Source: an uncultured Alphaproteobacteria bacterium
GTDB taxonomy: Bacteria; Pseudomonadota; Alphaproteobacteria; Caulobacterales; Aquidulcibacteraceae
Assembly (NCBI GenBank): GCA_902826335.1
Contig: CADEEL010000012.1
Span: 1 to 42,048 of the forward strand
Direction of reading: 5' to 3'
DNA length: 42,048 bases
This document shows, piece after piece, positions 1 through 7,982 of this stretch; the stretch's first letter is position 1, and each line of letters begins with the position of its first letter. Made by a program: the position numbers and the translations under genes. A model generated the notes under the pieces. The model was not told where the DNA came from. It searched no databases and was given only the letters and a program-made list of their open reading frames with translations.

Positions 1-173
1 TGGCGCGCCGGCTCGCGCGCCGGACGAAGGCCCTCAGCGGCCGGGAAATCGCGCAACGCATGATGGGCGCGGTCGGCCCCGCGCGCGGCGACGATCCGAT
101 CGGCGTCGCGCTGCATCGCGACAGCTATGATGCGTGCGAACGCGAAGCGCGGCGGTTATTGGATTCGTCTTGA
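1..173 (+). CDS. C-terminal fragment of an unidentified protein
   Basis: The window opens inside a reading frame (first full codon at 3) that ends at TGA 171-173 and gives 56 residues rich in Arg and Ala. It contains the stretches REIAQRMMGAVG and YDACEREARRLLD and looks helical. I do not recognise the family. It lies 44 bp upstream of pdeM on the same strand. In many genomes pdeM follows a ligase-associated DEXH helicase, but this tail does not resemble the C-terminus I would expect of that helicase, so I do not transfer that name. The frame is open to the window edge and has coding-like codon use. Confidence 0.5.
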   Translation, partial: ARRLARRTKALSGREIAQRMMGAVGPARGDDPIGVALHRDSYDACEREARRLLDSS

Positions 174-217
174 AGCGCGCGCTGGCGCCCGCGCGAATCC
201 ACTCCTAGAAGCAAATC

Positions 218-961
218 GTGTCCATGCTGTCCCATGCCCGCCGCCGCCCCGCGCGCACGGCGCCGCCCGTGCTTGCCGCGCCCTTCGGCCCACGTTTTAC
301 GCTGGCCGGCGTCACGCTGGAGGCCGAACCGGACGGCGCGCTGTGGATCGAGGCGGCTGGCGCGCTGGTCATTTCCGATCTGCATTTCGAGAAGGGCTCG
401 TCCTACGCGCCGCGCGGCCAGCTCATTCCCCCCTATGACACGCGCGACACATTGCGCCGCCTCGACGCGGCGATCGCGCGGCGCGCGCCGCGCCTGGTGA
501 TTTCGCTGGGCGATGGTTTTCACGATCTCGGCGGGCCCGCGCGCATGCATGAGCAAGATCGCGCCGCGCTCCAGGCGCTGGTGAGCCGTGTCGATTGGGT
601 TTGGATCGAGGGCAACCACGATCCAGAGATTTGCAAGAAGCTGGGCGGGCGGGCGCGCGCCGCGTTCGAAATCGGCGCACTGGTCTTGCGGCACGAACCG
701 TATACGGACGATGCCGAAGGCGAAGTCGCAGGGCATTTTCATCCGTGCGCGCGGATCGCGGGGCGGGGGCGCTGCGTGCGCGCGCGTTGCTTTGCGTTCG
801 ATGCTAGGCGGCTCATCATGCCGGCGTTCGGCGCCTATACGGGCGGGCTCAATGTGCGCGACGCGGCGTTTGCGTCGCTGTTTCCCGGTGGGCTCAACGT
901 GCTGGCCGCCGCGCGCGGACGGCTCTATCCGGTCGCGCCGTCACGGCTGCTTTGCGATTAG
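218..961 (+). CDS. pdeM: Ligase-associated DNA damage response endonuclease PdeM (metallophosphoesterase)
   Basis: Calcineurin-like metallophosphoesterase of about 247 residues, usual for PdeM, a predicted nuclease that associates with an ATP-dependent ligase and helicase in a bacterial DNA-repair cluster. The metal-binding series is in order: ISDLHFEKG near residue 53, LGDGFHD near 98, EGNHDPE near 131 and GHFHP near 173. The start may be GTG 218 or ATG 224, two codons later; no strong ribosome binding site separates them. The stop overlaps the end of the convergent TIGR02186 gene by 4 bp. Family knowledge supplies the repair role; ligase and helicase are not in the window. Confidence 0.88.
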   Translation: MSMLSHARRRPARTAPPVLAAPFGPRFTLAGVTLEAEPDGALWIEAAGALVISDLHFEKGSSYAPRGQLIPPYDTRDTLRRLDAAIARRAPRLVISLGDGFHDLGGPARMHEQDRAALQALVSRVDWVWIEGNHDPEICKKLGGRARAAFEIGALVLRHEPYTDDAEGEVAGHFHPCARIAGRGRCVRARCFAFDARRLIMPAFGAYTGGLNVRDAAFASLFPGGLNVLAAARGRLYPVAPSRLLCD

Positions 962-1848
962 CTTCGCCTGAAGTAAAGCGCCGCGCCCCAGCCCGCGGCG
1001 AGTGCGAGCAGGAGCGTGACAACGCCATAAATGAACGGCCGGCGCGTGGCCCAATCATGCACGGTGCGTTCAACGCCCGTACGCGCGACGACGACGCGGC
1101 TCGATTGCGTGGAGATGAGCGTCTGATTGCGGAAGAGATAGACATCGGCGCGATAGGTTCCGATCGGCGCATTGGCGGGAATTTGAATCTGCGCGCGGAA
1201 AAGCCCGCGCCCGAGCAAGCGCAAGCCGCGCGGATCTTCCCTGTAAAGGCCCGCTTCGCGGCGCAGGCGCACCAGCGCGCGCCGATAGGAGGCGGCGTCC
1301 GCGTCGGGCGGCGTCGAGCCCGTGAGGCGCGCCGAGGCGGCTGGATCGAGCTGCAGCGTCCAGATCGCGCGCGGATTGGCGATCAGGCGCAGCGGCCGCG
1401 CGCTGACCACGGCGAGAAAGCCCGGCGCTTCGTTGAAGCGCACCGGCGGGCCGTTGATCCAGAGGCCAAGCGCCTGGCGCTTGCGCCGCACGATGGTCGG
1501 CGCATTGGGCCCGCGCAACGCCACCACGATATCGCCGCGCCCGGCGCGATCGGGATTGACGCCGAACACAGTGACGCGAAAGCCGCGATAATCGGAGGTG
1601 ACGGCGATGTCTTCCTCGGTGACGGCGGCGGGCAGATCGGTGGTGGGCTCGGCGGGCGTTTGCGCTTGCGCGCGTGCGCGTCGGCGTGGGCGCGGGCGGG
1701 CCGGTTGCGGCGGCACGGAAATGATTTTGGCGCCTTCGGTCTCGGCCGCTTCTTGCGCGGCGGGCGCCGGCGCGGGCGGCGCGACCTCTTGCGCGGCGGC
1801 GCTCGTGGTCGCCAGCGCAACAGCAAAGAGCGCGGCGCGCAAGATCAT
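958..1848 (-). CDS. TIGR02186 / Alph_Pro_TM family membrane protein
   Basis: A 296-residue protein with an N-terminal signal peptide (cleavage expected after SAAAQ, near residue 20), a Pro/Ala/Arg-rich linker to about residue 65, a large periplasmic domain, and one C-terminal membrane span (about 270-292) followed by a short basic tail. This matches the alphaproteobacterial family TIGR02186 (PF09608), whose function is unknown and whose genes commonly neighbour TauE/SafE permeases. That is the case here: its ATG overlaps the stop of the upstream permease by 4 bp, so the two are probably translationally coupled. A role alongside anion export is inference from neighbourhood only. Confidence 0.85.
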   Translation of the reverse strand: MILRAALFAVALATTSAAAQEVAPPAPAPAAQEAAETEGAKIISVPPQPARPRPRRRARAQAQTPAEPTTDLPAAVTEEDIAVTSDYRGFRVTVFGVNPDRAGRGDIVVALRGPNAPTIVRRKRQALGLWINGPPVRFNEAPGFLAVVSARPLRLIANPRAIWTLQLDPAASARLTGSTPPDADAASYRRALVRLRREAGLYREDPRGLRLLGRGLFRAQIQIPANAPIGTYRADVYLFRNQTLISTQSSRVVVARTGVERTVHDWATRRPFIYGVVTLLLALAAGWGAALYFRRS

Positions 1849-2759
1849 CGCGGCGTGCTCAGCACATAAAGCTCATCGGGAAAGGTCACCAAATCCCACA
1901 TCAGTTTGAGCCCAGCGGCCAGAATGATCAGCGCGAGCACGGCGCGCAATTGCTCGGCCGGCAAGCGCGCGCCCAGCCGCGCGCCGAATTGCGCGCCGAC
2001 GACGCCGCCCGCGATAAGCAGCAGCGCCAGCGCGATGTCGACGGTTTGCGTTATGGTGGCCTGCAGCACCGTCACCAGCCCGGAGATGACGAGCACTTGA
2101 AATTGCGATGTGCCGATGACGACATTGGTCGGCATACGGAGCAGATAGATCATGGCCGGCGCCAAGATGAACGCGCCGCCGATACCCATGATCGCCGCGA
2201 GCACGCCCACGCCCGCGCCAAGCGCCAGCGGCGGCAGCACGCTGATGTAAAGCCCGGAATCTGGGAAGCGCATCAGGAACGGCAGCTTGTGAGAGATCGT
2301 GCGCGCCGGACGGTTGAAGAGCGATGGCGTGTGCGCGCCCTTGCCGCGAATGGCGGTGGCGCTTTCATAGAGCATGAGCGCGCCGATGGCGCTGAGCAGC
2401 ACGACATACAGCAGCGTGATGAAGATATCGATCTGGCCGCTGCGCAGCAGCGAGTTGAACAGCGAGACGCCGAATGTGGAGCCGACGACGCCGCCGCAGG
2501 TGAGCAGAAGGCCCATGCGCCAATCGACCGAACGCCGCCGCGCGTGACTCAAGAGGCCAGAGACGGAGGTCGCCGCGATATGGCTCGCTTGCGTGGCCAC
2601 CGCCACCGGCGCTGGGATGCCGAGAAACAGCAGCATCGGCGTCATGATGAAACCGCCGCCGACGCCCGTCAGCCCGGACACGAACCCGACCAGCCCGCTC
2701 AGCAACACTACGAGCAGCGCGTTCACCGGCATTTCGGCGATCGGCAAATAAAACGACAT
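1845..2759 (-). CDS. Sulfite exporter TauE/SafE family permease
   Basis: Integral membrane protein of about 304 residues with two similar halves, each starting with a glycine-rich segment (VGFVSGLTGVGGGF near residue 25 and GVGVLAAIMGIGGAF near 185), the hallmark of TauE/SafE (PF01925), and about eight hydrophobic spans. Members move sulfite, sulfoacetate or other small organic anions across the inner membrane; the substrate here cannot be read from sequence. I chose ATG 2759 (MSFYLPIAE) because homologues begin this way; an in-frame ATG at 2792 would add 11 residues and has no better ribosome binding site. It overlaps the downstream TIGR02186 gene by 4 bp. Confidence 0.87.
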   Translation of the reverse strand: MSFYLPIAEMPVNALLVVLLSGLVGFVSGLTGVGGGFIMTPMLLFLGIPAPVAVATQASHIAATSVSGLLSHARRRSVDWRMGLLLTCGGVVGSTFGVSLFNSLLRSGQIDIFITLLYVVLLSAIGALMLYESATAIRGKGAHTPSLFNRPARTISHKLPFLMRFPDSGLYISVLPPLALGAGVGVLAAIMGIGGAFILAPAMIYLLRMPTNVVIGTSQFQVLVISGLVTVLQATITQTVDIALALLLIAGGVVGAQFGARLGARLPAEQLRAVLALIILAAGLKLMWDLVTFPDELYVLSTPR

Positions 2760-2845
2760 GGCCTGTGCAATGAAAGCGCCCGTTGGGCGCATCTGTTATT
2801 TCAGCCAGACGCGCAAAGGGCAATCGTGCAGAGTGGGCGCGCCAA

Positions 2846-5800
2846 TCAACCGCGCGGGCGCGCGGCTTGCGCCGGCTGTGTTTGCTGCGCCTGGGCCCAG
2901 GGACGCGGGCCGAACTCGCCATTCGCCTGTGCGCTGGCGGCGCGCGGGCGGAAGGCGGCGGCGCGGGTGCGCGCCTGCGTCGCCTGGGCGGCGGCGAGCG
3001 TGGCGGCCAGCGTTTCCGCGCGCGTGCGCGCATCGGCATCGCCGTTGCGGGCCGCGACCAGGAACCAGAACATCGCATCGGGCGCGCTCGCCGCGACGCC
3101 CCGGCCTTGCTGAAAGAGCACGCCCAAATTGTACTGGCTGTCCGTCACGCCAAGTTCGGCGGCCTGGCGGAACCAGCGAAACGCCGCTTGCTCATTGACG
3201 CCCGCGCCTTCGCCGCGCGCGTAAAACACGCCGAGATCGTGCATGGCGCGGCGGTTTCCGGCGGCGGCGGCGCGCTCGGTCCATTGCCGGGCCTGGGCGA
3301 GATCGGCGCGCACGCCTTCGCCGCGTTCATAAAGTTTCGCCAAGCGGTATTGCGCCATGGCGAAGCCTTGCTCGGCCGCGGCGCGCAGCAGGGTGACGGC
3401 TTCCGGCGTGCGCCCGGCGGCGATGCGCTGCAGGGCGAGGTCATATTGCGCAAGCGCGTCCCCGCGTGCGACCGCTTGATCGAGTGAAATCGCGCGTTGC
3501 GGCAGCGGGCCGGCGACCACCGCGCCCGGCCGCGCGCCGGGCAGCGAATTGGCCAGCGGCACGCCCGCCGGTTGGCCATCGCCGAGCGGCACATCCGTGG
3601 GCGCGGGCGGGGCGGCGTCCTCCAGCGGCACGTCGGAGAGATGCGCGGCGGCGGGGCCTTCCGGTTCGCTCGGCGCGGCTTCGGCGGCGCGCGGGCCAAG
3701 CGCGGGGCCTTCCGCGCTTTGCCGATCGTCCCCGCCTGGATCGGGCTGTTCGCGCAAATACATCACGCCGCCGATCGCGGCGGCGGTCGCCAAAACGCCG
3801 ACCGTGCCCCAGCGGATGACGCGCCCCGGTCCACGCAGACCGGCGACCGGCGCGGCGCGTTTGCCGACAGGCTTAGCAGCGCTGGGGCCCGATTGACGCG
3901 CGGCGGCGCGCGCCGCGCGCCGCGCGGTGGCGAGATAATCGTCCTTCGCGGGCTCCGCTTCGGGGGCCAGCAGCGGCAAGGGCGCGGGCGCTGGTTGCGG
4001 CGCCGACTGAGGCGTTTGCGAAGCCTCGCCAAACAAGCTGACCCCGTCGGGCGCGGCCGGTTCGCCTTCAACCGACCATTCGCCGTCATCTGTCGGCGGC
4101 GGCGGCGGCGCGTCATCGACGTAAAAATCCTCGGACTGATAAGAAACGAGGCCGCCGGGCTCGGCCGGCGCGAACGGCGTTTCCTCCAGCGCGCCGAAAT
4201 CGACGCTGTCCGGATCGTCGATCACGTCAATCGCATAGTTCGGATCAACAGGGTGCGTGGGCGCCGGCTTGTGCGCGCCGGGCCGCGCGGCTTCGAACGC
4301 GGCGTAGTGATCGCGGCTTGCGGGCGGTGCAACCGGGCGGGGGGAAACATCAAGCGTTTCGGTGAGTTCAAGGCGCCGTTCGATTTCCGCCAGCTTATCG
4401 GTCAGCCGCGCGCTGACGCGCTGTTCGCTTTGGTCGAGGCGCTGCGACAGATCGGCGGTGGATTCTTCCTGGCGACGATTGAAGCGTTCCGCGACGCGTG
4501 CGACTTGCTCGCCGATCTGTTCGATGGCGTGCGCGCTGCGCGATTCAACCGAATTCGTCCGCTCCTCGATGCGTTCGGACAATTTGGCGATTTCACCGCC
4601 GACCCGGTCCATGACCGCAACCTCGCGCCGCTCGATCTCCTCGAAACGCGTTTCGAGGGCGCCGGCCATGCGCTCCATCTCCTCGCGCAGCGCGCCCATG
4701 ACGGCTTCATCATCCTTGCCTTCAAGCGTGCGCAAGCGCCGGTCGATGGTTTCGGACATGCGCTTCATTTCGATCGAAATCGCCTCGATCGTCTGCGCCT
4801 GACGGCGTTCGGCGGAATCGAGCCTGCGCTGCACTTCGCCGATTGAACTCGCCAAGGCGCCCGCATCGATCTGGTCAAAGCGCGCGCCGAGCTCGCCGCG
4901 CGTGGATTCGATCATGGCCGAGAGTTGGGCCGTCATCGTGTCGAGGCGGCGCTCAAGCAGGGCCCGCACGCCGTCGGCCGCCGCGGCCGCGTTCGACTGC
5001 ACGCTGGCGGAGACTTCATCGAGCTTTTGGATCGCCGAATTGGCGGCCTGCTCGGTTTGAGCCAGGCGCTCGGCCATTTTCTGCACGCTCGATTCAATCG
5101 TGCGCACCGCCCCGTCGACTTCAACGGCCTTCGCATCGCCCGCCGCCAAGCGCTGCGAAAACGCCGCGAGCGCGCGGTTGAGCTGCTCGCCCTGCGCGTC
5201 GGCGACGGCCGCGAGTCGCTCCATCTTGCCGTGCAGTTCGGGCGAGGGCGCGGCGGCCTTCTCCTCGACTTGCTTGACGCGCGCAGCGAGGCTGAGCTGC
5301 GCATTGCGCAAATCCGCAACCGCCGCGCCCGCGCCTTGACGCAAGCTGGCGTAGGAGTCCCGCGCCGTCTGTTCGACTTGGTCGAGCTTTTGGGTCAGCC
5401 CGCGCACATGCTCGGCGCTGGGGCCGGTTGAGGATTCAATACGTTCGATCCGCTCGGACAGCGTCGCCTGAATGCGGCGCATTTCCTCGATCGCGCCGGA
5501 GGACGCCGTGCGCAGGCCCGATTCGCATTCGACGATGCGGGCGTCGAGAATTTCCTGCGCGGCGTGCAATTCAGCCAGCACGGGCGCGCGCTCGGCTTCG
5601 CGCGCGGCGGATTCTTCCAACGCGTCCAGGCGCGCGGCGAGTTCGGCGCGCACCGCATGCGTTTGCGAAACCGCGTCATGTGCTGTCTGACGCGCGGCAT
5701 GTTCGGTGGTGGCGATGCGCTGGGCCAGCACATCCTGCTGCATGCGCACCTGTTCGAGGGCGCGCGCGCCGGCCGCGGCCGCGTGATTTGCTTCCTCGGC

Positions 5801-6517
5801 CGCGCCGCGCGCTTCCGCCAGCGCCGCCTCGACATCGCCGCGTAGGCGCCGTTCGACTTCGAGCAACGCCTGGGCCAGCTTTTCATCCCGCCCGGCGATG
5901 CGTTCAGCCAACAGCGCGGCGGCCGCTTCCGCAGCTTTGATGGCGCCTTCCGCGCTCGCGATGCGGCGCTCCATCCCGTCACGCACATCGTTCAGCGAGG
6001 CGCTCGAGTCATCGAGCGCGCGGCGCGAGCGCGCGGCTTCTTCTTCCGCGTCCTTGAGCTTGGCGGCGAGGTCTTCATGCGTGGCGCGGAATTGCGTCAG
6101 CGCGTCGGTGACGCGATCCGCCGATTCCAGCGCGCCGTACTCGGCGTCCTCCACGCGCTGGGCGAGCCCCAGCATGGTGCGGTCCATCGCCGTGACCGTG
6201 CGGTCGAGCCCGGCGAGCGCGAGTTGCGTACGCCGTTCGCTGGCTTCGAGGCGCTGGGTTACGCGCGTGGCGCCCTCGCCGAAGCGTGGCGGCGCCGGCG
6301 GCGCGACAATCCAATCGCCATCGTCCTCGTCTTCCGAAAATTCCTGATGGGCGCGGCGCGCGCGCAGTTCATGCGCGGTGCGGCGAGGGTCTTCCTGCGC
6401 TGTGAGCAGGCGATTAAAATATTCGCCCAGCGTGATGCCTTGGCGGCGCGCGGCGTCGCGCGCGGCTTCGCGCACCTTCGGATCGATGCCCTTGACGCTC
6501 CATGGTTGTGCGCTCAT
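2846..6517 (-). CDS. podJ: PodJ-like polar organizer: long coiled coil, one membrane span, periplasmic Sel1 repeats
   Basis: A 1223-residue protein. It opens with PWSVKGIDPKVREAARDAA, a short helical motif shared with Caulobacter PodJ. A very long Ala/Glu/Arg coiled coil follows (roughly 60-720), then an acidic Pro-rich linker, one membrane span (about 899-921), a Pro/Ala linker, and at least three Sel1 repeats (about 1040-1160). PodJ is a polar scaffold for pili, stalk and division-site maturation; topology here is cytoplasmic N-terminus and periplasmic Sel1 domain. No peptidoglycan-binding domain follows the Sel1 repeats, so the C-terminus is shorter than in C. crescentus PodJ. The ATG at 6517 has a GAGGG motif 4-8 bases upstream; an earlier ATG at 6538 has none. 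Confidence 0.8.
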   Translation of the reverse strand: MSAQPWSVKGIDPKVREAARDAARRQGITLGEYFNRLLTAQEDPRRTAHELRARRAHQEFSEDEDDGDWIVAPPAPPRFGEGATRVTQRLEASERRTQLALAGLDRTVTAMDRTMLGLAQRVEDAEYGALESADRVTDALTQFRATHEDLAAKLKDAEEEAARSRRALDDSSASLNDVRDGMERRIASAEGAIKAAEAAAALLAERIAGRDEKLAQALLEVERRLRGDVEAALAEARGAAEEANHAAAAGARALEQVRMQQDVLAQRIATTEHAARQTAHDAVSQTHAVRAELAARLDALEESAAREAERAPVLAELHAAQEILDARIVECESGLRTASSGAIEEMRRIQATLSERIERIESSTGPSAEHVRGLTQKLDQVEQTARDSYASLRQGAGAAVADLRNAQLSLAARVKQVEEKAAAPSPELHGKMERLAAVADAQGEQLNRALAAFSQRLAAGDAKAVEVDGAVRTIESSVQKMAERLAQTEQAANSAIQKLDEVSASVQSNAAAAADGVRALLERRLDTMTAQLSAMIESTRGELGARFDQIDAGALASSIGEVQRRLDSAERRQAQTIEAISIEMKRMSETIDRRLRTLEGKDDEAVMGALREEMERMAGALETRFEEIERREVAVMDRVGGEIAKLSERIEERTNSVESRSAHAIEQIGEQVARVAERFNRRQEESTADLSQRLDQSEQRVSARLTDKLAEIERRLELTETLDVSPRPVAPPASRDHYAAFEAARPGAHKPAPTHPVDPNYAIDVIDDPDSVDFGALEETPFAPAEPGGLVSYQSEDFYVDDAPPPPPTDDGEWSVEGEPAAPDGVSLFGEASQTPQSAPQPAPAPLPLLAPEAEPAKDDYLATARRAARAAARQSGPSAAKPVGKRAAPVAGLRGPGRVIRWGTVGVLATAAAIGGVMYLREQPDPGGDDRQSAEGPALGPRAAEAAPSEPEGPAAAHLSDVPLEDAAPPAPTDVPLGDGQPAGVPLANSLPGARPGAVVAGPLPQRAISLDQAVARGDALAQYDLALQRIAAGRTPEAVTLLRAAAEQGFAMAQYRLAKLYERGEGVRADLAQARQWTERAAAAGNRRAMHDLGVFYARGEGAGVNEQAAFRWFRQAAELGVTDSQYNLGVLFQQGRGVAASAPDAMFWFLVAARNGDADARTRAETLAATLAAAQATQARTRAAAFRPRAASAQANGEFGPRPWAQAQQTQPAQAARPRG

Positions 6518-6614
6518 GCCGCCCTCGCATCTCCGCAAGCGGAGAATCGCCCCGAGACAGCATCGATCAAAATCGCGCGCGTGTTAATGCGGTGTGAACT
6601 CTTTGGCCGCGCGC

Positions 6615-6623
6615 TTGTGGATA
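6615..6623 (-). promoter_or_regulatory. Candidate DnaA box upstream of podJ
   Basis: Read on the minus strand the bases are CTATCCACA, one mismatch from the DnaA consensus TTATCCACA. The site lies about 98 bp upstream of the podJ start, inside the 130-bp gap after the lipoprotein gene. A GAATC (GAnTC, the CcrM methylation target in related bacteria) is at 6544-6548, nearer the start. In Caulobacter podJ is reported to respond to DnaA, which makes the position sensible, but a single 9-mer can occur by chance. Confidence 0.45.
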
Positions 6624-6647
6624 GAAAAAGGTGGAAATCGCCAAGAT

Positions 6648-7298
6648 TTATTGCGCCGCCGGTCCGACTTCGATCAGCCCGTCATAGCGAATCGCCGCGC
6701 CGCGCGTCGGCACGTCCTCGAACGGCGTCAGCCGCACGCGCAGGCCGGGGCGCGCCGAGGCCTCCGCGCGCAGACAATAACTTTCGTTCGCTGGCACACG
6801 CGCGCCGAGCGGACGCCATGTATGGCCCGAGAGGCCGACCGCATCACGTGCGCCGTCTGGCGCGGCGAGAACGAGTATGATCGCATCGGCTGCATCACGC
6901 GCTTCGGCGGCGGCGCGGGCGAAGGCGTCGTTGCGCGCCTCACCGCTCAGCCGATCCCGTTCCTCGCGCGAGCGCGCCGAAGCCGCGGCGGCCGGCGGCG
7001 TATCGAGCGTAAACACCTGAACCGCGCCGCCGCGTGCGCGGATCGGATTGAGGCGCGCCGCCAGGTCGCCGGCGAAGTCCGGCCCCGCCGCAACGATAAC
7101 GCGCCGCTGCTCGGCGGCGAGGCAGGCGATGGCTGCGGCCGCGTCGGCCGCTTCGGCCCCTCCGTCGATCAAGATGTAGCGGCGCGCGGCGATCGTTTCG
7201 GTGCCGGCGACCGGCGCGCAGCCGAAATTCACCTCCGGCGCCGGCTGTGCGCACCCGGGGAGCAAGAGGACAAGCAGAAGCAAGAAGGCGGCGCGCAT
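6648..7298 (-). CDS. Hypothetical lipoprotein
   Basis: About 216 residues starting MRAAFLLLLVLLLPGCAQ, a clear type II signal peptide with lipobox LPGC (Cys near residue 16), so it should be lipid-anchored on the periplasmic side. The mature part is Ala/Arg rich with alternating strand and helix patterns (RRYILIDGG, RRVIVAAGP, DAIILVLAAP) suggestive of a Rossmann-like fold, possibly a small OmpA-like or von Willebrand-like domain, but I do not recognise the family. AGGAG ends 8 bases before ATG 7298, which favours that start over ATG 7319. It is divergent from the MerR gene and upstream of podJ on the same strand. Confidence 0.7.
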   Translation of the reverse strand: MRAAFLLLLVLLLPGCAQPAPEVNFGCAPVAGTETIAARRYILIDGGAEAADAAAAIACLAAEQRRVIVAAGPDFAGDLAARLNPIRARGGAVQVFTLDTPPAAAASARSREERDRLSGEARNDAFARAAAEARDAADAIILVLAAPDGARDAVGLSGHTWRPLGARVPANESYCLRAEASARPGLRVRLTPFEDVPTRGAAIRYDGLIEVGPAAQ

Positions 7299-7342
7299 GG
7301 GCCATGCTCCTAGCAGCACGCCGCGACGGGCGCATTTCGTGC

Positions 7343-7370
7343 TTGACGTTGACGTAAGCGTAAGTATCTA
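7343..7370 (+). promoter_or_regulatory. MerR-type promoter with palindromic operator in the spacer
   Basis: A -35 box TTGACG (7343-7348) and a -10 box TATCTA (7365-7370) are 16 bp apart. A 22-bp imperfect palindrome centred on ACGT (7352-7355) covers 7343-7364, with repeated ACGT/CGTA steps on both sides. MerR-family proteins bind exactly between -35 and -10, so this is a good candidate operator for the MerR gene starting at 7420 and for the acyl-CoA dehydrogenase genes after it. The ACGT-rich motif resembles those described for LiuR-type regulators of acid catabolism. Confidence 0.7.
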
Positions 7371-7419
7371 GGAGAGCGCTGGGTCAAGCGGCGGCGCCGC
7401 TTCGGAAAGGTGAGGACAG

Positions 7420-7872
7420 ATGGCGAAGAGCGAACGCACCTATTCGATTTCGGAGCTGGCGCGGGAATTCAAGGTGACGCCCAGGGCGCTGCGCTTCTAC
7501 GAGGACAAGGGCCTGCTTCAGCCCCGGCGCGACGGTCTCAACCGGGTGTATCTACCGCGTGACCGGGCGAGGCTGACGCTGATCCTGCAGGGCAAGCGCG
7601 TCGGCCTCTCGCTGATCGAGATCAAGGAGATTCTCGATCTCTATAATGCGGACGAGCATCACCGCCTGCAGAACCAGGTCGCCTTGAAGAAATTCAAGCA
7701 GCGCCTTGTCGCGCTGGAAGCGCAACGCGAGGACATCGAAGGCGCGATCAACGGTTTGCGAACGGGTATCGCGCGATTGGAAGAGACGCTTTCCAAACCC
7801 GCGCCCGCCGCTTCGATTTCCGCCGCGCGCGCCTATGAACGTGAAGCGCGCCGTCGTATGGCGGACGCCTAG
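7420..7872 (+). CDS. MerR family transcriptional regulator of acyl-CoA catabolism (LiuR-like)
   Basis: A 150-residue regulator. The N-terminal winged helix-turn-helix (residues 6-75) carries the MerR signature YSISELAREFKVTPRALRFY, followed by EDKGLLQPRR and an Arg-rich wing. A dimerisation coiled coil occupies about 85-125. No cysteine metal-binding loop is present, so a metal sensor is unlikely. MerR proteins of this type stand at the head of leucine, isovalerate or fatty-acid degradation operons in Proteobacteria. Here it precedes two acyl-CoA dehydrogenases and has its own likely operator at 7343-7364. The inducing ligand, presumably an acyl-CoA, is inference. Confidence 0.87.
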   Translation: MAKSERTYSISELAREFKVTPRALRFYEDKGLLQPRRDGLNRVYLPRDRARLTLILQGKRVGLSLIEIKEILDLYNADEHHRLQNQVALKKFKQRLVALEAQREDIEGAINGLRTGIARLEETLSKPAPAASISAARAYEREARRRMADA

Positions 7873-7889
7873 CAAGTTTCAACGTCACG

Positions 7890-7957
7890 CTTCGGCAAGC
7901 TCAGCGAGACGTTGGCTGTTCATGCGCCGGTTCTCGTCGCCCTGAGCGAAGTCGAAG
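7890..7957 (+). repeat. REP-like imperfect inverted repeat
   Basis: CTTCGGCAAGCTCAG (7890-7904) and CTGAGCGAAGTCGAAG (7942-7957) form an imperfect stem with a 37-nt loop in the 110-bp gap between the MerR gene and the first acyl-CoA dehydrogenase. The arms resemble the short CTTCGAC...GCTCAG intergenic palindromes scattered through many alphaproteobacterial genomes. It may act as a processing or attenuation site between the two genes. Confidence 0.55.
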
Positions 7958-7982
7958 GGCGGCGCCGTCTGGAGTTTCGGGT

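Noticed and set aside
952-1869. Long plus-strand open frame opposite the TIGR02186 gene
   Set aside because: Arg/Gly/Ala-rich translation with no domain; it is the GC-rich shadow of the minus-strand gene.
1950-3113. 387-codon plus-strand frame across the TauE/SafE gene
   Set aside because: Composition is dominated by Arg, Gln, His and Asp as in antisense frames; the minus strand gives a clear permease.
3497-4846. 449-codon plus-strand frame opposite podJ
   Set aside because: No recognisable motif, Arg-rich; the PodJ-like coding sequence explains the region.
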